From Arthrobacter sp. B6 (GTDB lineage Bacteria; Actinomycetota; Actinomycetes; Actinomycetales; Micrococcaceae): a DNA stretch of 64,000 nucleotides. Where the stretch lies: the NCBI RefSeq assembly GCF_001663775.1, contig NZ_KV467168.1, positions 697,065 through 761,064 on the forward strand, written 5' to 3'. Every line of letters starts with the position of its first letter. Position 1 is the stretch's first letter. The notes beneath the pieces were generated by a model, which had not been told where the DNA came from, did not search any database, and saw only the letters and a program-made list of their open reading frames with translations. Shown here piece after piece: positions 1 to 9,119 of the stretch. A program made the position numbers and the translations under genes.

Positions 1-1
1 A

Positions 2-679
2 TTCACCCTGCTGCTCACGTACTACCGAATCGAGCGGCAGCGTCGCCGGCACCGCGAACTGCTGGCGCTGCTGGCCTCACCGTCCACGCAGGGGGCGGGA
101 ACAGTCGTTATCAGCCATGACTCGCCGGTGGCGTACTGCCTGCCGGGCGGCGCACGCTCGGTCACTGTCCTGTCCGACGGCCTGATGGCGGCCCTCGAAC
201 CAGCCGAGCTGCGGGCCGTCCTGATCCATGAAAACGCCCATCTCAGCCAGCGCCACCATCTCCTGCTCTGGGCATTCGCTGCGTGGCGCCAGGCACTCCC
301 CTGGCTGCCCACCACGCGGCTCGCGCAGGAGTCCGTGAACGCGCTGATCGAGATGCTGGCCGATGACGTCGCGCTGAAAACAGAGAGCAAAGCAACCCTG
401 ATTAAGGCCATAGCCATTGTGGCCAGTGGGTCAGCCGCGGCAGGACCGGGGGCTGACTTCCAGCCGGCCGGCCAGACCGGCTTGGCCCTCGATGGCCTCG
501 AAACCGCCGCAGGCGTCACCGGGGCCGATTCGGCGCGGACCACCGCATCCAGGGTCAGCAGGCTGCTCTCGCCGCGGCCGCAACTCCCGGCTGCACTGCG
601 TGGAAGTGTCGTGGCAGGCTGCGTCCTGCTCCTGGCCCTCCCGACGGCATTGCTGATCGTGCCCGGCCTGCTGGGCTGA
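2..679 (+). CDS. M56-family membrane zinc metallopeptidase, C-terminal part (start lies before the window)
   Basis: The reading frame is open from the first bases and ends at a TGA. It carries a gluzincin motif HENAH in the context LIHENAHLSQRHH, followed about 40 residues later by NALIEMLADDVAL, where the third zinc ligand of BlaR1/M56 enzymes is expected. A hydrophobic segment (VVAGCVLLLALPTALLIVPG) ends the protein, consistent with a membrane-anchored protease. In this family such proteins usually sit beside a BlaI-type repressor and act as sensor-proteases or proteins of unknown target; no partner is visible because the upstream DNA is missing. It converges on the topoisomerase gene, with a palindromic repeat between them. 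Family call fairly sure, substrate unknown. Confidence 0.8.
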   Translation, partial: FTLLLTYYRIERQRRRHRELLALLASPSTQGAGTVVISHDSPVAYCLPGGARSVTVLSDGLMAALEPAELRAVLIHENAHLSQRHHLLLWAFAAWRQALPWLPTTRLAQESVNALIEMLADDVALKTESKATLIKAIAIVASGSAAAGPGADFQPAGQTGLALDGLETAAGVTGADSARTTASRVSRLLSPRPQLPAALRGSVVAGCVLLLALPTALLIVPGLLG

Positions 680-714
680 GTCCAGCGGCAGCGGCCGGAT
701 CTGCCCACCCCGTG

Positions 715-777
715 GAGTTTTTGTCCAGATAACGGGACTTAGAGGGCTCCGAAGGCGCCTTATCTGGACAAAAACTC
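715..777. repeat. 63-bp palindromic element, copy 1
   Basis: Arms GAGTTTTTGTCCAGATAA (715-732) and its exact reverse complement (760-777) give an 18-bp perfect stem around a 27-nt centre. It lies between two convergent genes. Copy 2 at 14269-14331 has the same first 17 arm bases and exactly the same total length. It could work as a bidirectional terminator, but neither side has a clear T-tract beyond the stem, so a REP/MITE-type dispersed repeat is more likely. Confidence 0.85.
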
Positions 778-845
778 AGGAGGAAGAGGCGATCCTGGCG
801 CGGACCTTCCCTTGGCGCTGTGACTGCTTCAGCGGGCCCCCGCCG

Positions 846-2954
846 TCAGGCGTCGATCCGCTCCCGGTCCAGGCTTGCTGCGCCAGCGATAATGAAGTCC
901 TTCCGCGGTGCGACGTCAGAGCCCATCAGCAGGTCGAAAGTGTCCTCGGCCTGCTTGGCGTTTTCAATCCCCACCTTCCGCAAGGTCCGGTGCCGCGGAT
1001 CCATGGTGGTTTCCGCCAGTTGCTCCGCATCCATTTCGCCCAGGCCCTTGTAGCGCTGGATGGGTTCCTTATAGCGTTTGCCCTCTTTGGCGAGCCGGTT
1101 CAGGAGAGTGTGCAGCTCGGCTTCCGAGTAGGTGTAAATCATCTCGTTGGCCTTCTGGCCGGCGTTGATCACTTCAACGCGGTGCAGCGGGGGAACAGCG
1201 GCGAAGACGCGCCCCTCATCAATCATCGGCCGCATGTAACGGAAGAACAGGGTCAGCAGGAGCGTGCGGATGTGGGCGCCGTCAACGTCCGCGTCCGTCA
1301 TCAGGATGACCTTGCCGTAGCGGGCGGCGCTGATGTCGAAGCTGCGGCCCGACCCGGCACCCACCACCTGGATCAGGGCGGCGCACTCGGCGTTGGACAA
1401 CATGTCCCCCACGGAGGCCTTCTGGACGTTGAGGATCTTCCCGCGGATGGGAAGCAGTGCCTGGAAGTCTGAGGACCGTGCCAGCTTGGCTGTTCCCAAC
1501 GCAGAGTCGCCTTCGACGATAAACAGTTCGGAGCGGGCGACGTCGTCCGTGCGGCAGTCAGCAAGCTTGGTGGGCATCGAGGATGTCTCCAGCGCATTCT
1601 TGCGGCGCTGCGTTTCCTTGTGGACGCGGGCCGAAATGCGGGACTTCATCTCGCTGACGATCTTCTCGAGCAGCAGCGCCGACTGGGCCTTGTCATTACG
1701 GTTGGCGGAATTGAGCTTGGCGTTGATCTCCTGCTCCACCACCTTTGCCACAATGGCCCGCACGGCTGAGGTGCCGAGGATTTCCTTGGTCTGGCCCTCG
1801 AACTGGGGCTCGGCCAGGCGGACCGTCAAAACGGCGGTGAGGCCGGCGAAGATGTCGTCCTTCTCAATTTTGTCGTTTCCTGCTTTGAGCTTTCGGGCGT
1901 TGCTTTCAACCGCCTTGCGGAACGTCTTGACCAGCGCCTGTTCAAAGCCGGACTGGTGTGTCCCGCCCTTGGGGGTGGAGATGATGTTGACGAAGCTGCG
2001 GACCGTGCTGTCGTAGCCAATGCCCCAGCGCAGCGCCACGTCCACTTCGCAGTCGCGTTCAACCTCGGCCAGCTGGCTGTGGCCGCGCTCGTCCAGCACC
2101 GGCACGGTTTCCTTGAACTTGCCGGCCCCGTGCAGCCGCCAGATGTCGGTGACGGCCGGATCAGCGGCGAGGAAGTCGACGAACTCGGAGATGCCACCGT
2201 CATGGTGGAACACCTCCTCGTGCGGTCCGGCTTCGCCCGGAGTGCCGGCAAGGCGCCGCTCGTCGCGGACGGTCAGTTTGAGGCCCGGCACCAGGAACGA
2301 GGTCTGCCTGGCACGCGCGGCCAACTCCTCGTAGGAGAATTTGGCGTCCGGGGTGAAAATCTGGCGGTCCGCCCAGTAGCGGATGCGCGTCCCCGTAACC
2401 CCGCGTTTGGCTTTGCCCACAATGTCCAGGACCGAGTCTTCAATGAAGGGTTCAAACGTCGCGGCCGGATCGGACCTGGTCCCCTGGTCCTTGAACCTTC
2501 CAGGCTCGCCGCGCCGGAAGGACATCTTGTAGGTCTTCTGGCCACGGTCCACTTCCACGTCCAGCCTGGAGGACAGCGCGTTGACCACTGAAGCGCCCAC
2601 GCCGTGCAGGCCGCCGGAGGCCGTGTAGGAGCCGCCGCCGAACTTTCCGCCGGCGTGCAGTTTGGTGAAGACAACCTCAACGCCGGACAGCCCGGTCTTG
2701 GGCTCGACGTCAACCGGGATGCCGCGGCCGTCGTCGTGGATCTCCACGGAGTTGTCGGCGTGCAGGATGATCTTTATGTCGTGGCCGAAACCGGCCAGTG
2801 CCTCGTCGACGGAGTTGTCGATGATCTCCCAGAGGCAGTGCATCAGGCCACGGGAGTCTGTGGAGCCGATGTACATGCCGGGCCGCTTGCGTACGGCCTC
2901 AAGGCCCTCCAGGACGGAGAGGTGCCGGGCGGTGTAATCAGAACTCGGTGCCAC
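846..2954 (-). CDS. parE: DNA topoisomerase IV / gyrase-type subunit B (ATPase subunit)
   Basis: Type IIA topoisomerase B subunit of 702 aa, which powers ATP-dependent strand passage with an A subunit encoded elsewhere. The GHKL ATPase site is visible as EIIDNSVDEA (about residues 43-52) and DDGRGIP (74-80). The TOPRIM domain follows with IVEGDSALG (about 480) and DADVDGAHI (about 553). The length and the position next to the principal sigma factor gene match the second, ParE-type copy that many actinobacteria carry besides gyrB near oriC; ParE rather than GyrB is therefore an inference from context. The start is a GTG with AAGGAG nine bases upstream. The DUF7455 gene is divergent. Confidence 0.93.
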   Translation of the reverse strand: MAPSSDYTARHLSVLEGLEAVRKRPGMYIGSTDSRGLMHCLWEIIDNSVDEALAGFGHDIKIILHADNSVEIHDDGRGIPVDVEPKTGLSGVEVVFTKLHAGGKFGGGSYTASGGLHGVGASVVNALSSRLDVEVDRGQKTYKMSFRRGEPGRFKDQGTRSDPAATFEPFIEDSVLDIVGKAKRGVTGTRIRYWADRQIFTPDAKFSYEELAARARQTSFLVPGLKLTVRDERRLAGTPGEAGPHEEVFHHDGGISEFVDFLAADPAVTDIWRLHGAGKFKETVPVLDERGHSQLAEVERDCEVDVALRWGIGYDSTVRSFVNIISTPKGGTHQSGFEQALVKTFRKAVESNARKLKAGNDKIEKDDIFAGLTAVLTVRLAEPQFEGQTKEILGTSAVRAIVAKVVEQEINAKLNSANRNDKAQSALLLEKIVSEMKSRISARVHKETQRRKNALETSSMPTKLADCRTDDVARSELFIVEGDSALGTAKLARSSDFQALLPIRGKILNVQKASVGDMLSNAECAALIQVVGAGSGRSFDISAARYGKVILMTDADVDGAHIRTLLLTLFFRYMRPMIDEGRVFAAVPPLHRVEVINAGQKANEMIYTYSEAELHTLLNRLAKEGKRYKEPIQRYKGLGEMDAEQLAETTMDPRHRTLRKVGIENAKQAEDTFDLLMGSDVAPRKDFIIAGAASLDRERIDA

Positions 2955-2990
2955 GGGTGTGAACTCCTTCAGTGACGGAACAGCAGGCGC

Positions 2991-3002
2991 TAAGGCGCCT
3001 TA
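2991..3002. promoter_or_regulatory. 12-bp perfect palindrome upstream of parE
   Basis: TAAGGCGCCTTA is a perfect dyad 37 bp before the parE start codon, in the parE/DUF7455 divergent region. Its core AAGGCGCCTT also occurs in the centre of palindromic repeat copy 1 (752-761). Possible operator or coincidence; no regulator assigned. Confidence 0.3.
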
Positions 3003-3209
3003 CCCAGCCTAGTCGCACCTGCGTCGAAGACCTGTTTCCCACGCCTGCCCAAAGCTGTGGGCGGGACCACTCGTTACCGTCCCGTTATGCGGGATACGGG
3101 TCTTGATCAAGTCTTGCGGATACGCGGACAGCGAACTTGCCCCATCCTTGCGATGGAATTGCTACGAATACTGGTTACATAGACATACAGATCTACTTAG
3201 GAGGCCGAA

Positions 3210-3431
3210 ATGACAACAGCAGTGGCAGACCGCACACTCAACGCACTGGACCGGTGCGATCGTTGCGGAGCCCAGGCATATGTCCGGGTTGTACTCGAGT
3301 CCTCCGGCGGTGAGCTGCTTTTCTGCGGCCACCATGCCCGTGCCGTCGAGTCAACACTCAAGCCGTTGAGTTCCGACTGGCACGATGAGACGGGTCGCCT
3401 GCACGAGAAAGCGCCCGTAGCAATCGACTAG
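3210..3431 (+). CDS. DUF7455 small zinc-ribbon-like protein
   Basis: A 73-aa protein with a CDRCGAQAYV segment near the N-terminus and CGHHAR in the middle, giving a Cys-x2-Cys plus Cys-x2-His arrangement likely to bind one metal ion. Small proteins of this type are a regular companion of the principal sigma factor gene in actinobacteria; their function is not established. The ATG is preceded by a strong TTAGGAGG Shine-Dalgarno sequence, and a strong terminator follows 20 bp after the stop, so it is probably transcribed alone. It is divergent from parE. The family resemblance is clear; any role with RNA polymerase would be speculation from location. Confidence 0.85.
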   Translation: MTTAVADRTLNALDRCDRCGAQAYVRVVLESSGGELLFCGHHARAVESTLKPLSSDWHDETGRLHEKAPVAID

Positions 3432-3448
3432 TCAGCAGAGAATCTTTC

Positions 3449-3484
3449 AGGACCCCTCCGGCGGAGGGGTCCTGATCCTTTTAA
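3449..3484 (+). terminator. Intrinsic terminator of the DUF7455 gene
   Basis: Perfect 11-bp stem AGGACCCCTCC / GGAGGGGTCCT with loop GGC (3449-3473), followed by a short TTTT run. Confidence 0.9.
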
Positions 3485-3536
3485 CCCTGCCCTTTCTGAG
3501 CGCCTCTATAACCCTGCTGTGTCCAAGCAGATGCGG

Positions 3537-3599
3537 ACACAAAGAAGCGGGCCGCGTAGCGTCCACGATCGGAAAGATCATGGGCGCCACGCGGCCCGC
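3537..3599 (-). terminator. Intrinsic terminator of sigA
   Basis: Reading the minus strand just after the sigA stop, a long stem GCGGGCCGCGTGGCG... pairs with ...CGCTACGCGGCCCGC with few mismatches and is followed by TTCTTTGTGT. Confidence 0.85.
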
Positions 3600-3617
3600 C
3601 TGCGTTTGCTGCCCGTT

Positions 3618-4931
3618 CTAGTCCAGGTAGTCCCGGAGAACCTGGGACCGTGAGGGGTGTCGCAGCTTGGACATCGTCTTTGATTCGATCTGGCGGATCC
3701 GCTCACGCGTGACACCGTAGACCTTGCCGATTTCGTCTAAAGTCTTCGGCTGTCCGTCGGTCAGACCGAACCGCATGGCCACTACGCCGGCTTCGCGCTC
3801 CGAGAGGGTGTCCAGCACCGAGTGCAGCTGCTCCTGGAGCAGCGTGAAGCTGACGGCATCCGCGGGAACCACGGCCTCGGAGTCCTCAATGAGGTCGCCG
3901 AACTCTGAATCGCCGTCCTCGCCAAGCGGGGTGTGCAGCGAGATGGGCTCGCGGCCGTACTTCTGGACCTCTACAACCTTTTCCGGGGTCATATCGAGTT
4001 CCAGCGCCAGCTCCTCCGGCGTGGGTTCGCGCCCCAGGTCCTGGAGCATCTGGCGCTGGACGCGGGCCAGTTTATTGATGACTTCGACCATGTGCACGGG
4101 AATGCGGATGGTGCGGGCCTGGTCAGCCATGGCTCGGGTGATGGCCTGGCGGATCCACCACGTAGCGTAGGTCGAGAACTTGAATCCCTTGGTGTAGTCG
4201 AATTTCTCGACCGCACGGATCAGGCCCAGGTTGCCTTCCTGGATCAGGTCCAGGAACAGCATTCCGCGGCCGGTGTACCGCTTGGCCAGGGAGACCACGA
4301 GGCGGAGGTTGGCCTCCAGCAGGTGGTTCTTGGCCCGTTTGCCGTCGTGGATGACGAATTCCAGCTCGCGCCGGAACTTCGGGTCCATGGTGCCGTCATC
4401 GGCGTTGATCTTTTCTTCGGCGAAAAGTCCGGCTTCGATCCGGAGCGCAAGGTCCACTTCCTGCTCGGCGTTGAGCAGCGCAACCTTGCCGATCTGCTTC
4501 AGGTAGTCCTTGACGGGGTCGGCGGTGGCACCGGCGGACATGACCTGCTGGACGGGAGCGTCATCGTCGTCGGCGTCGGAGTAGACGAAACCCTTACCGG
4601 TGGCAGCTGTTGCTTCCTTGGCGGCGTTGATATCACCGTCATCGATGGCGTCCGGGCCGTCCAGGACGATGTCGTCAAGGTCTTCCTCGACGTCGTCCTC
4701 GTCGTCCCCGTTCGCTGACTTTCCAGCCGCTTCGGCAGCGGCCTTTGCGCCGGGCTTGGGCCCGCGCTTTTTGGGTTCGGGCTTGCCATCCCCATCACCG
4801 GCGGTGGCATCCTTGACAGCTTTGTTTGCTGCCCGCGTGGCTGCACGCTTGGCATTCGTTGCAGCCTGCTTCTCCTCAAGGGACAAGTCGTCCTGGGCGG
4901 CGGGTTCCTTCTTCGCGGAAGACGGGGTCAC
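3618..4931 (-). CDS. sigA: RNA polymerase principal (housekeeping) sigma factor
   Basis: A 437-aa sigma-70 group 1 factor. Residues 1 to about 130 are the Lys/Ala-rich then acidic low-complexity N-terminus usual in actinobacterial SigA/HrdB. Region 1.2 ([20 protein letters not shown]) follows, then region 2 with the core-binding and -10-melting segment ([20 protein letters not shown]), region 3 ([15 protein letters not shown]), and the region 4.2 helix-turn-helix [12 protein letters not shown] for the -35 element. The start is a GTG (residue M1) with AAAGG seven bases upstream. It reads into its own terminator. This is the essential sigma factor for growth promoters. The symbol rpoD is an equally used name. 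Confidence 0.97.
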   Translation of the reverse strand: MTPSSAKKEPAAQDDLSLEEKQAATNAKRAATRAANKAVKDATAGDGDGKPEPKKRGPKPGAKAAAEAAGKSANGDDEDDVEEDLDDIVLDGPDAIDDGDINAAKEATAATGKGFVYSDADDDDAPVQQVMSAGATADPVKDYLKQIGKVALLNAEQEVDLALRIEAGLFAEEKINADDGTMDPKFRRELEFVIHDGKRAKNHLLEANLRLVVSLAKRYTGRGMLFLDLIQEGNLGLIRAVEKFDYTKGFKFSTYATWWIRQAITRAMADQARTIRIPVHMVEVINKLARVQRQMLQDLGREPTPEELALELDMTPEKVVEVQKYGREPISLHTPLGEDGDSEFGDLIEDSEAVVPADAVSFTLLQEQLHSVLDTLSEREAGVVAMRFGLTDGQPKTLDEIGKVYGVTRERIRQIESKTMSKLRHPSRSQVLRDYLD

Positions 4932-5180
4932 AGAAAACCTTTCTAGCGGCGGTCTGTGGAATCACCATACGGGCAACACCACTATGACCCTGTCAAGTCC
5001 GTGATGAACATCAGGTGCAACCACGGCCGGCAGAGTCTTTAAGTAGAACTGCCAGAGTGGCTGTAATGTTCCCGTAAAGGCTGCCATTACGTGCACCAGA
5101 TTCACGGACCCAACCGGGTCTCGGCATCCATTGTCTCATGGTTTTCCCAAACATGGCCGCAGGCCGTCGCCTGCTCGGTG

Positions 5181-6419
5181 TCAGGCGGCGTCGGTCCCAA
5201 ACTTCTGCCAGGCGGCCTCCTTCCGGGCAGCCCACCCGCAAAGAGTCCCCCTCCGCACAAGTTCGAGCAGGAGCTCCGCCAGCCGGTACCCTGGTTCCTC
5301 CTCCAGTGCCTGCCCCAGATGCGCTGCAGCATATGAGCCACGTCCGCGGCACCACGAGATCCAGCCTCTTCCCGCCAGCGCTGCAGCCCCTGCGGGTCCG
5401 CCCGCGACAGCCAACTGCTCCAGGACACGGTCCAGGTTGTCCAGGCAGGCCCAGTCGGGCAGCGGCGGCTCCAGGCCCAGCAGGACCTCGCCGTATCCAG
5501 GCATCTTGGACTCCTTGCCGGGGACAGCACCGGACCTGACAGGTCCGGTGCTGGACGCAGCGTCCTGAAGGCCGGCGGACGGCGGACGCACCGGCGCCAG
5601 CCGGCACCCGGCGTCGAAGATTCCGAAGTGTTCCGCACCGGCGGTTGCGGCCGCCCTGCCCGCGGCGGCCATCACCAGGACCGCATCGCGCCAGGCCGGC
5701 ACCCGCAGTGTTGCCCGGATGAAGCCATGGCCAATGGCGTCTGCCGGACACTCCCCGGAAAGCAACAGCAGCTCCCAAAAATCAAGGAGCGCGTCGAACT
5801 GTGCCCTGCTGCCCCGGCGGGGATCCAGCGGGACCATCCACGCCGCCTCCCCTGCCCGCAGCCGGGCTTTGGACTCTGCTGACATTGCGGCAGGCGCGGG
5901 CGCCTGGTCCTCAGGCGCCGGTCCCACGCTGCTGCCGCGGAAGACCATCTCCGCGTTGAGCCGGCTGTCGCGGATGTCGCTGGTGGGCCGGCCCGGCAGC
6001 GGGCAGCAGGACAGGTCCGTGCAGTAGGCGTCACGCCAGTACGAATCCCCCACGTACCAGGCATCCCGGACGGGCATGCAGCCAGTTCCAAGCACTGCCT
6101 GCAGCGATTCCAGCAGCCCCGTGTAGGTCTGCACGGCGCCCATGGATGCGTCCATCCAGCCCGCGTTGGTGAAGAACACCAGCAACGAGGCGTCTGCGTG
6201 CTGGTCGGCGCGCAAGTAGTCCCGCACGGTGCAGGCAAACCTTTTGGGGTCCGCAAGAACCTCGGGGCCGGGCAGGTCAAGGCGGAGTGTGGCCCCGAGG
6301 CGTTTACCCTGCAGCGTCATGGCCACCAGGCTGTCGGCTGGCCAATACCCAAGCGAATGCGGAATGAACCCAAGGATGTCCTCGGGACCTTGGACGGTGA
6401 GGTGTTCTGGAGGAGTCAT
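5181..6419 (-). CDS. DUF4192 domain-containing protein
   Basis: The N-terminal half carries the DUF4192 pattern (ILGFIPHSLGYWPADSLVAM, then LRADQHADASLLVFFTN), found almost only in actinobacteria and without known function. The C-terminal half is variable and Ala/Gly-rich, ending in a helical region that could be TPR-like. I chose the ATG at 6419 because GGAG lies just before it; an in-frame GTG at 6437 without ribosome binding site would add six residues. No signal peptide or membrane segment is apparent. It lies between sigA and an MFS transporter on the same strand with no tight coupling. Confidence 0.8.
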   Translation of the reverse strand: MTPPEHLTVQGPEDILGFIPHSLGYWPADSLVAMTLQGKRLGATLRLDLPGPEVLADPKRFACTVRDYLRADQHADASLLVFFTNAGWMDASMGAVQTYTGLLESLQAVLGTGCMPVRDAWYVGDSYWRDAYCTDLSCCPLPGRPTSDIRDSRLNAEMVFRGSSVGPAPEDQAPAPAAMSAESKARLRAGEAAWMVPLDPRRGSRAQFDALLDFWELLLLSGECPADAIGHGFIRATLRVPAWRDAVLVMAAAGRAAATAGAEHFGIFDAGCRLAPVRPPSAGLQDAASSTGPVRSGAVPGKESKMPGYGEVLLGLEPPLPDWACLDNLDRVLEQLAVAGGPAGAAALAGRGWISWCRGRGSYAAAHLGQALEEEPGYRLAELLLELVRRGTLCGWAARKEAAWQKFGTDAA

Positions 6420-6500
6420 GTCTCCAGCTTTGGGCACGACGCTGAGCCCTGTCAGCGCCTGGTTCCGCCATGTGCAAAACGTGCCTGTGGAGGAACAGAG

Positions 6501-7850
6501 TCAGTCATCGTCCGAGGGAATCCGCTGCTTCTTCCGGGCCAGGTTATCGCGCCGCTGCCGGGCGAGGGACCGCAGGAGCGGTGGAACAACAACTCCCTGT
6601 GCAGCCATTTGCCGGCGCACCTTCCGCCGGCAGGCCAGCGTCGCCGCGGCGCCGATCCCGATAAGCAGGAACTGGACGCACATGGCGATCCGGAAGGGTT
6701 CAAGACCGTAGAGCACGCCGTTGGAGAATCCGCTGGCGTAGAGGATGTCCAGGACCAGCCCGATCAGGAAAATCGCCACGAGGGCGGCGATGAACCCGCC
6801 GACGTTGACGATGCCCGTGGCGGTGCCGATCCGATGCGCCGGATTGAAGGTCCGGGCAAAATCGAAGCCGATCATCGAACCGGGCCCGCCGATGGCCAGG
6901 ACCACAACCAGGCCGGCCAATAGCCACAGCGGCGAACGGCCGGGCATCAGCAGCACGGCTGCCCAGGCGGCCGCCGTCGCACCGGCGATGAGCAGGACCA
7001 TTGTGGAGCGTCGGAGCGGGTGGCGGGACACAAAGCGGCCGATGAAGGGGCCGACGGCCATTGCCGCGGCGACGTAGAGCGCCATCAGGGCTGCGACAGT
7101 GCCGGCGTCCAGGCCCTGGCCGGAGATGAGGAACGGATAGCCCCAGGTCATGGCGAATACCGTGCCGCTGAACTGGATGGTGAAGTGGCTCCACATCCCC
7201 AGCCTGGTGCCGGGTTGGCGCCAGGCCCGCCCGAGCGAGGCTCCGGTTGCCTTCAGGCCCTGCTGTGACTGGGGCCGCGGGGTGCCCGGCGGGACATCCA
7301 GCAGGAACAGCAGGACCAGGACGACGGCGAGACCGGACATTCCGGACAGCATCAGGAACGCTGGGGTCCAGCCGGCGGAATGCAGGACCAGGGCAAACGG
7401 GACAACGCTGAACAGCTGTCCCAACTGGCCGGACATACCGGTCAGCTGTGTTACGAGGGGCACCCGCGCCGGGGCAAACCACAGCGGGATAAGGCGGATG
7501 ACGGAGATGAAGGTCATGGCATCGCCTGCGCCCACCAGCACCCGACCCAGCACGCCGCCGGGGATGCTGTCGGCGAACGCAAGCTGGAGCTGCCCGAGGC
7601 CCATCAGGACAGCGCCACCGGCAATCATGGCCCGAGACCCGAACCGGTCCACCAGAACGCCCACCGGAATCTGGAGCCCGGCATAGACGAGGAGCTGGAG
7701 CACCGTGAAGAAGGAGATCGCGGAGGCACTCGCGTGGAATCTCTCCGTAGCCTCCAGGCCCACCACGCCGAACGAGGTCCGCTGCGAGACCGCCACCAGG
7801 TACGCGAAGATACCGATGGTCCAGATCAGCCAGGCGCGGGGTGCAGTCAC
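6501..7850 (-). CDS. MFS transporter
   Basis: About 449 aa with some twelve hydrophobic segments. The MFS loop 2-3 signature is present as GVLVDRFGSRAM, and an Arg/Gln-rich loop separates the two six-helix halves. The N-terminus (TAPRAWLIWTIGIFAYLVAV) resembles the nitrate/sugar-phosphate-like branch of orphan actinobacterial MFS proteins, but no substrate can be read from sequence. I place the start at the GTG at 7850, directly after a GGGGGA run; an upstream in-frame GTG at 7880 would add ten residues. The C-terminus is strongly basic, with a final acidic SDDD. Confidence 0.85.
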   Translation of the reverse strand: MTAPRAWLIWTIGIFAYLVAVSQRTSFGVVGLEATERFHASASAISFFTVLQLLVYAGLQIPVGVLVDRFGSRAMIAGGAVLMGLGQLQLAFADSIPGGVLGRVLVGAGDAMTFISVIRLIPLWFAPARVPLVTQLTGMSGQLGQLFSVVPFALVLHSAGWTPAFLMLSGMSGLAVVLVLLFLLDVPPGTPRPQSQQGLKATGASLGRAWRQPGTRLGMWSHFTIQFSGTVFAMTWGYPFLISGQGLDAGTVAALMALYVAAAMAVGPFIGRFVSRHPLRRSTMVLLIAGATAAAWAAVLLMPGRSPLWLLAGLVVVLAIGGPGSMIGFDFARTFNPAHRIGTATGIVNVGGFIAALVAIFLIGLVLDILYASGFSNGVLYGLEPFRIAMCVQFLLIGIGAAATLACRRKVRRQMAAQGVVVPPLLRSLARQRRDNLARKKQRIPSDDD

Positions 7851-7919
7851 TCCCCCATTATGCCCGTGCCGCCACGCCACCCGGGTGCTGGGGCCGCCAG
7901 GCGGACAGCACCGGGCCCC

Positions 7920-8858
7920 CTACTGGCCGGGGTTTTCGCGGGCGAGATAGGCCTCGACGGCGGCACCCAGCTCCTCGCCGTTGGGCAGTTTGTCGTTCTC
8001 ATCCGCCAGCAGCGATCTGCGGACGGTTCCCTCGGCTTTCTCGTCGTAACGCGATTCGAGCCGGGAAACCACCTGCTGGACGTCCTCGGACGCATCGATC
8101 TGCTCGGCGATCTGCCGGCTGACTTCCCGGCCGGCTTCACGAAGCCGGTCAGTGGGCAGCATCAGGGACGTCGCCGCGCCCAGGTATTCCAGTCCGGCCA
8201 CCGCGGCCGTGGGATATTCAGCCTCCGCAAGGTAGTGCGGAACGTGGATGACGTAGCCGGCAACGTTGCGCCCGGCCTCGACGAGCCGGAGTTCCAGGAT
8301 GTGGCCGACAGCAGCGGGCACCTCCACGGTGGGCTTCCACACGGAGATGCCTTCGATCAGGTCCGGCCGGTTCCCGTGGACGGTAACGCCGACGGGTCGC
8401 GTGTGCGGAACCGGCATGGGAATGGAGTGGATCCACGTCACAAGGTTGACGTCCAGCTTTTCCGCAATGCCCACTACTGCGCGGGCGAAACGTTCCCACT
8501 GAAGGTCCGGTTCAAAGCCCGCCAGCAGGAGGAAGGGATTACCCAGGCCGTCGGTCAGCTTGTACAGCGCAAGCCGCGGCTCCTGGTAATCCTGCAGGTG
8601 GTCTTCCACGAACGATACGTGCGGCCTGCGGGAACGGTAATCAATGAGTTGGTCGGCATCGAAAACCGCAACCGTCTCGGTGTCGAGGGTATCCAGCAGT
8701 TCCGCGTTGATCTGCTTAACCACATGGCCGGCATCGGCAAACCCGGTAAACCCCATCACCAGGTTCAGGCCCCGGAGCGCCGGGCTGTGGAACAGCTCGA
8801 TGTTGCTCGCAAAGAGCGCATCGGGGTCCAGCAGGGAGCCGGAAATCCGTTCAAGCAC
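7920..8858 (-). CDS. PAC2 family protein
   Basis: About 312 aa with the PAC2 fold, named from the eukaryotic proteasome assembly chaperone 2. It shows LVMGFTGFADAGHVVKQ near the N-terminus, FDADQLIDYRSRRP, then HSIPMPVPHTRPV. In proteasome-bearing actinobacteria, PAC2 relatives have been linked to proteasome function, but the role here is not known. I chose the GTG at 8858 because AAAGGA lies eight bases upstream; a frame extension to 8912 has no ribosome site. The gene is divergent from pepA, and the roughly 260-bp region between them holds both promoters. Confidence 0.82.
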   Translation of the reverse strand: MLERISGSLLDPDALFASNIELFHSPALRGLNLVMGFTGFADAGHVVKQINAELLDTLDTETVAVFDADQLIDYRSRRPHVSFVEDHLQDYQEPRLALYKLTDGLGNPFLLLAGFEPDLQWERFARAVVGIAEKLDVNLVTWIHSIPMPVPHTRPVGVTVHGNRPDLIEGISVWKPTVEVPAAVGHILELRLVEAGRNVAGYVIHVPHYLAEAEYPTAAVAGLEYLGAATSLMLPTDRLREAGREVSRQIAEQIDASEDVQQVVSRLESRYDEKAEGTVRRSLLADENDKLPNGEELGAAVEAYLARENPGQ

Positions 8859-9119
8859 GGCATGTTCCTTTCGTGGTTTCAGGTGGATACCTTGTACAAC
8901 GCCACGGTCCACCGGGGCATTCCAGTTGTTGCTGTGTCGCAGCTCTCAAATGGTTCCGCTGCGGCGGCGCAGACGGGCTACGATCGGAACTGGCCTGCCG
9001 GACGGGCTTGCCGACGCCATGCGGAGTCCCAGGCCCCGCCGCAGCTTCTGTTTCCATGGCAGGACGCCAAACATGCATTCCTGCCCGAACGAACTTTCGA
9101 GAATTGAGGACTGATCCCC

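Noticed and set aside
3102..3111. CTTGATCAAG palindrome upstream of the DUF7455 gene
   Set aside because: A 10-bp dyad with no alignment to a recognisable promoter element; too weak to call an operator.
7380..9107. Long plus-strand open frame opposite the MFS and PAC2 genes
   Set aside because: It spans two well-supported minus-strand genes and the divergent gap, with low-complexity antisense-like composition.
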